Assembly (NCBI GenBank): GCA_902526645.1
Contig: CABZLS010000001.1
Location: 1 to 64,000 of the forward strand
Reading direction: 5' to 3'
DNA: 64,000 nt
Origin: an uncultured Pelagibacteraceae bacterium
Lineage (GTDB): Bacteria; Pseudomonadota; Alphaproteobacteria; Pelagibacterales; Pelagibacteraceae
Of the stretch, positions 60,948-64,000 are shown piece after piece. The notes beneath the pieces are model-generated. The model had not been told where the DNA came from, made no database searches, and was given only the letters and a program-made list of their open reading frames with translations. How positions within the stretch are numbered: the first letter of the stretch is position 1; the number at the start of each line of letters is the position of its first letter. Made by a program: the position numbers and the translations under genes.

Positions 60948-61768
60948 AGATATTGTGTTTTTATTTTTTCTGCCAGACTTAAATATATCTTTGATATTTC
61001 GTGGTCAGGTTTTTCTTCAACAATTGGTTTTCCTTGATCACCAGATTTACCGACATCAGGATTTATAGGAATTTCTCCTAAAAACTCTATTTGGAATTCT
61101 TCAGCAGTTTTTTTTACACCGCCATCTCCAAAAATATAATATTTTTTTTTATCATCACCGATGAAATAACTCATATTGTCAATCAGCCCTAATATTTTAA
61201 CATTCAATTTTTCAAACATCTTAATTCCTCTTTTAACATCTAATAAAGCAACTTCTTGAGGTGTTGATACTATAACTGCACCATCCATTTTAATTTCTTG
61301 AGAAAAAGTAAGCTGTGTGTCACCAGTCCCTGGTGGCATATCTACTATTATAAAATCTAAATTCTTCCAATTTACTTTTTGAGTAAAAGTTTTTATTGCG
61401 CTTGTCACCATAGGTCCTCGCCAAATCATAGGTGTTTCCTGATCAGTAAGGAAGCCTATAGACATACATTGAATTTCATATTTAATTATAGGGTCTAATT
61501 TTTGCCCATCACTTTTTGGTTTTTCATTAATACCAAGCATTTTAGGAATTGATGGACCATAAATGTCTGCATCTAGCAATCCAACTTTACATCCAAGAAT
61601 TTTTAAGGCTAAGGCTAAATTTGTTGCAAAAGTAGATTTTCCAACACCCCCTTTTGCACTAGAGACTGCTATAGTAAATTTAGAACCCTTAATAGGATTT
61701 TTCTCTGGTGTTTTTTTACTCAATTTAGCTCTCATTGCGTCACTTAATTCTGGTTTTTCCTTTGGCAT
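60944..61768 (-). CDS. mrp: Mrp/ApbC P-loop ATPase
   Basis: The 274-residue protein has the deviant Walker A AVSSAKGGVGKSTFATNLALAL (about 33-54), DADIYGPSIPKMLG, and DFIIVDMPPGTGDTQLTFSQ. These belong to the Mrp/NBP35 iron-sulfur carrier family. It lacks the MIP18-like N-terminal domain of many Mrp proteins and, after NMSYFIGDD, it has no CxxC, which is also seen in related alphaproteobacterial forms as I recall. It would help assemble or deliver [Fe-S] clusters. It is divergent from hflK over a 51-base gap. Confidence 0.9.
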   Translation of the reverse strand: MPKEKPELSDAMRAKLSKKTPEKNPIKGSKFTIAVSSAKGGVGKSTFATNLALALKILGCKVGLLDADIYGPSIPKMLGINEKPKSDGQKLDPIIKYEIQCMSIGFLTDQETPMIWRGPMVTSAIKTFTQKVNWKNLDFIIVDMPPGTGDTQLTFSQEIKMDGAVIVSTPQEVALLDVKRGIKMFEKLNVKILGLIDNMSYFIGDDKKKYYIFGDGGVKKTAEEFQIEFLGEIPINPDVGKSGDQGKPIVEEKPDHEISKIYLSLAEKIKTQYL

Positions 61769-61819
61769 TTTTAGATCTTAACTTGTTTTTCTTCATAAAG
61801 ACATTATATAGATTGCCAT

Positions 61820-62926
61820 ATGTCAGATGATTTTAAGCAAAGTGGAGGCAGTCCTTGGGGAACACCCCCAGGAGGCGGAGGCGGTAATGGCTCAGGAAGA
61901 GGTCCAACGCCACCAGATGTTGATAAAATTATAAGAGAATTTCAAGAAAAAATAAAAAAATTTTTACCTGGAGGTAGTTCATCCGGTGGGAAACAAGCAA
62001 TTTTAGTTTTAGTAATTTTAGGTTTTGTTTGGTTAGCGAGTGGGCTTTATAGAGTTTTACCAGATGAGCAAGGTGTAGTATTGCGATTTGGAAAATTTGT
62101 GAAAACAACCCAACCAGGGTTAAATTATCATATACCTTTCCCAGTGGAGTCTGTATTAACTCCCAAAGTTACTAAAGTAAATAGAATTGATATTGGATTT
62201 AGATCAGAGAGAGATAGTGGATTTTCCTCATCAGGTGGTGTTGCAGATGTGCCTCAAGAAAGTTTAATGCTTACAGGTGATGAGAACATTGTAAATATAG
62301 ACTTCTCAGTTTTTTGGGTAATCAAAGATGCTGGGAATTTCTTATTTAAGATACAAGATCCAGAAGGAACAGTAAAAGCTGCAGCTGAAACTGCCATGAG
62401 AGAAGTTATTGCAAGATCTGATATTCAACCCATCTTAACAGAGGGGAGATCAGTTATAGAAACAGATACACAAGAAATTATTCAAAAAATCTTAGATGAA
62501 TACACTAGTGGTATTCAGATAACACAAGTTCAAACACAAAAAGCTGATCCACCTGATCAAGTAATAGATGCATTTAGGGATGTGCAGGCTGCAAGAGCTG
62601 ATATGGAAAGATCAAAAAATGAGGCTGAAGCTTATGCAAATGACGTTATTCCGAGAGCTCGAGGGGAAGCAGAAAAAATTTTACAAGCTGCTGAAGCTTA
62701 CAAGAAAGAAGTAGTAGCAAAAGCTGAAGGTGAAGCTAGCAGGTTTTTAGCCATCTATAATGAATATAAAAATGCAAAATCTGTAACACAAGAACGAATG
62801 TATTTAGAAACAATGGAAAAAGTTTTAGCTGATATTGATAAAGTGATAATTGAAAAAAATGCAGGTTCAGGTGTAGTCCCTTATTTGCCTTTACCTGAAT
62901 TACAAAAAAAGAAAGTAACAAATTAA
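61820..62926 (+). CDS. hflK: FtsH protease modulator HflK
   Basis: The 368 residues begin with a Gly/Pro-rich cytoplasmic stretch, then one helix (about 54-72). The SPFH/band-7 domain follows with RVLPDEQGVVLRFGKFV and YHIPFPVES. The helical end (QAARADMERSKNEAEAYANDVIPRARGEAEKI) is typical. HflK and HflC assemble around FtsH, whose gene is at 33437 in this window. Confidence 0.93.
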   Translation: MSDDFKQSGGSPWGTPPGGGGGNGSGRGPTPPDVDKIIREFQEKIKKFLPGGSSSGGKQAILVLVILGFVWLASGLYRVLPDEQGVVLRFGKFVKTTQPGLNYHIPFPVESVLTPKVTKVNRIDIGFRSERDSGFSSSGGVADVPQESLMLTGDENIVNIDFSVFWVIKDAGNFLFKIQDPEGTVKAAAETAMREVIARSDIQPILTEGRSVIETDTQEIIQKILDEYTSGIQITQVQTQKADPPDQVIDAFRDVQAARADMERSKNEAEAYANDVIPRARGEAEKILQAAEAYKKEVVAKAEGEASRFLAIYNEYKNAKSVTQERMYLETMEKVLADIDKVIIEKNAGSGVVPYLPLPELQKKKVTN

Positions 62927-62927
62927 T

Positions 62928-63797
62928 ATGAATTTAGGAAAAATTACAGCTGGAATTATAGTTGCTATATCAGCAATCGCATTCTTTTCAATTTTTATAG
63001 TTAAAGAAGTTAATCAGGCAATTGTTCTACAATTTGGAGATCCAAAAAGAATAATTCTAAAACCTGGATTAAATTTCAAAATTCCTTTTATTCAAAATGT
63101 TGTATTTTTAGATAAGAGAATTTTAAATTTGGATACACCACCAGAAGAAGTAATTGCTTCAGATCAAAAGAGATTAATAGTTGATGCGTTTGCTAGATTT
63201 CAAATAGTTGATCCTCTTAAGTTTTACATTTCAGTTGGAAATGAAAGAGTTGCAAGATCAAGACTAGCTACAATTATCAACTCAAGGATTAGGAACGTTC
63301 TTGGACAACAAGAACTTCAAACGCTTCTTTCAGAGGATAGAACGAAACAAATGGCTTTAATTCAAGAAGGTGTAAATAATGAAGCAGAAAATTTTGGAAT
63401 TAAAATAGTTGATGTTAGAATTAAAAGAGCCGATCTTCCTCAAGCTAACAGTGATGCAATTTTTAGAAGAATGCAGACTGAAAGGGAGAGAGAAGCAAAA
63501 GAATTTAGAGCAAGGGGAGCTGAAATGGCAGTTACCATCACATCCACTGCTGATAAAGAAGTAACTGTAATTTTAGCTGAGGCTCAAAAAAAATCAGAAA
63601 TTATGAAAGGTGAAGGAGATGGTAAAAGAAATAATATCTTTGCTGCAGCGTTTGGACAAGATCCAGAATTCTTCGCGTTTTATAGAGCTATGCAAGCTTA
63701 TGAAAAAGCTTTAATAGGTGGAGAAACATCTCTAATTTTATCTCCGGACAGTGAATTCTTTAAATTTTTTGGAAATATAAAACCGATAACTGAATAG
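62928..63797 (+). CDS. hflC: FtsH protease modulator HflC
   Basis: The 289 residues match HflC: N-terminal helix (about 5-26), VNQAIVLQFGDPKRIILKPGLNFKIPF, LDKRILNLDTPPEEVIASDQKRLIVDAFARFQIVDP, and FRARGAEMAVTITSTADKEVTVILAEAQKKSE. It is one base downstream of hflK and works with it on FtsH. Family length is as expected. Confidence 0.94.
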   Translation: MNLGKITAGIIVAISAIAFFSIFIVKEVNQAIVLQFGDPKRIILKPGLNFKIPFIQNVVFLDKRILNLDTPPEEVIASDQKRLIVDAFARFQIVDPLKFYISVGNERVARSRLATIINSRIRNVLGQQELQTLLSEDRTKQMALIQEGVNNEAENFGIKIVDVRIKRADLPQANSDAIFRRMQTEREREAKEFRARGAEMAVTITSTADKEVTVILAEAQKKSEIMKGEGDGKRNNIFAAAFGQDPEFFAFYRAMQAYEKALIGGETSLILSPDSEFFKFFGNIKPITE

Positions 63798-63804
63798 GTC
63801 TTTT

Positions 63805-63990
63805 ATGAAGGAATTGATTATAGCCTTCGGTCTATTTTTGTTTATTGAGGGCATACTATATGCCATATTTCCATCAAAAATGAAAAGTATGTTAAAAAAA
63901 TTAGAATTAATCTCAATCAATCAATTAAGAGTAGGTGGATTGATTTTTGCAATATTAGGATTTGCAGTTATTTACTATGCTAAAAATTAA
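63805..63990 (+). CDS. DUF2065 small membrane protein
   Basis: A 61-residue protein with two hydrophobic helices (IIAFGLFLFIEGILYAIFP and GGLIFAILGFAVIYYA). The spacing and the LRVGGLIFAILGF end match DUF2065, which lies downstream of hflKC in many proteobacteria. Its function is unknown; the place hints at a link with HflKC-FtsH. Seven bases separate it from hflC. Confidence 0.8.
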   Translation: MKELIIAFGLFLFIEGILYAIFPSKMKSMLKKLELISINQLRVGGLIFAILGFAVIYYAKN

Positions 63991-64000
63991 AATGAATATT

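Overview
The window is a very AT-rich, tightly packed bacterial chromosome segment (by eye about 30% GC). It reads as an alphaproteobacterium of the SAR11/Candidatus Pelagibacter type. The evidence is the permuted two-piece tmRNA, TrcR (DUF1013), three-piece pntAA/pntAB/pntB transhydrogenase next to a small aa3-oxidase subunit IV, a rpoH-type sigma factor, almost no intergenic DNA, and a surface-polysaccharide island that ends at an isolated 5S rRNA gene. No phage, insertion sequence or CRISPR array was seen. The longest gene-free stretches are only about 90-120 bases (9264-9353, 10203-10297, 50091-50203, 57490-57608).

Layout. (1) 1-10297: the end of a surface-glycan island. It holds a partial glycosyltransferase, an O-antigen ligase-like protein, a PglF/CapD-type dehydratase, a DegT aminotransferase, a priming sugar transferase, a frameshifted aldo/keto reductase, a TauD-like oxygenase, a Wzz-like membrane protein, an asparagine synthase and a methyltransferase. 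(2) 10298-15758 (+): orphan 5S rRNA with its own promoter, then an epimerase, rpmJ, COX IV-like peptide, pntAA-pntAB-pntB, a transaldolase-like protein and a methyltransferase. (3) 24056-15770 (-): one long run tkt-gap-pgk-fba-thiE-efp-suhB-rpmE-trcR-rpsU-tRNA(fMet), mixing central carbon metabolism and translation. (4) 24112-39833 (+): coiled-coil protein, zapA, 5-FTHF cyclo-ligase, YmdB-type phosphodiesterase, yebC, RuvC-like nuclease, tolQRAB-pal-cpoB, tilS, ftsH, folP, glmM, thiD, purA. (5) 39830-44294 (mostly -): rpoH, rluD, tRNA-Arg, a two-gene ABC exporter, tsaC. (6) 44315-56603: isoprenoid genes (xseB-ispA-dxs, ispB), aroC, pdxH, S49 protease, glyQS, ppdK. (7) 56608-64000: methyltransferase, tmRNA, thyX, an SxtJ/SxtK-like/carbamoyltransferase cassette, mrp, hflK-hflC and a DUF2065 peptide.

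How the genes work together. The tkt/gap/pgk/fba run plus pyruvate phosphate dikinase gives a reversible, gluconeogenesis-leaning carbon core. PntAA/AB/B would feed NADPH. Tol-Pal, HflKC-FtsH and the polysaccharide genes serve the envelope. ThiE and ThiD without thiC in view fit pyrimidine (HMP) salvage.

The observations most worth following are the carbamoyltransferase/SxtJ/SxtK-like cassette, the probable AUU start of rpsU, the orphan 5S with its own promoter at the island edge, the A11 frameshift in the aldo/keto reductase, the RuvC-like nuclease occupying the ruvCAB position without ruvA or ruvB, the two-piece tmRNA with a short tag and a non-canonical T-loop, and four convergent gene pairs that share one palindromic TTAA as both stop codons.
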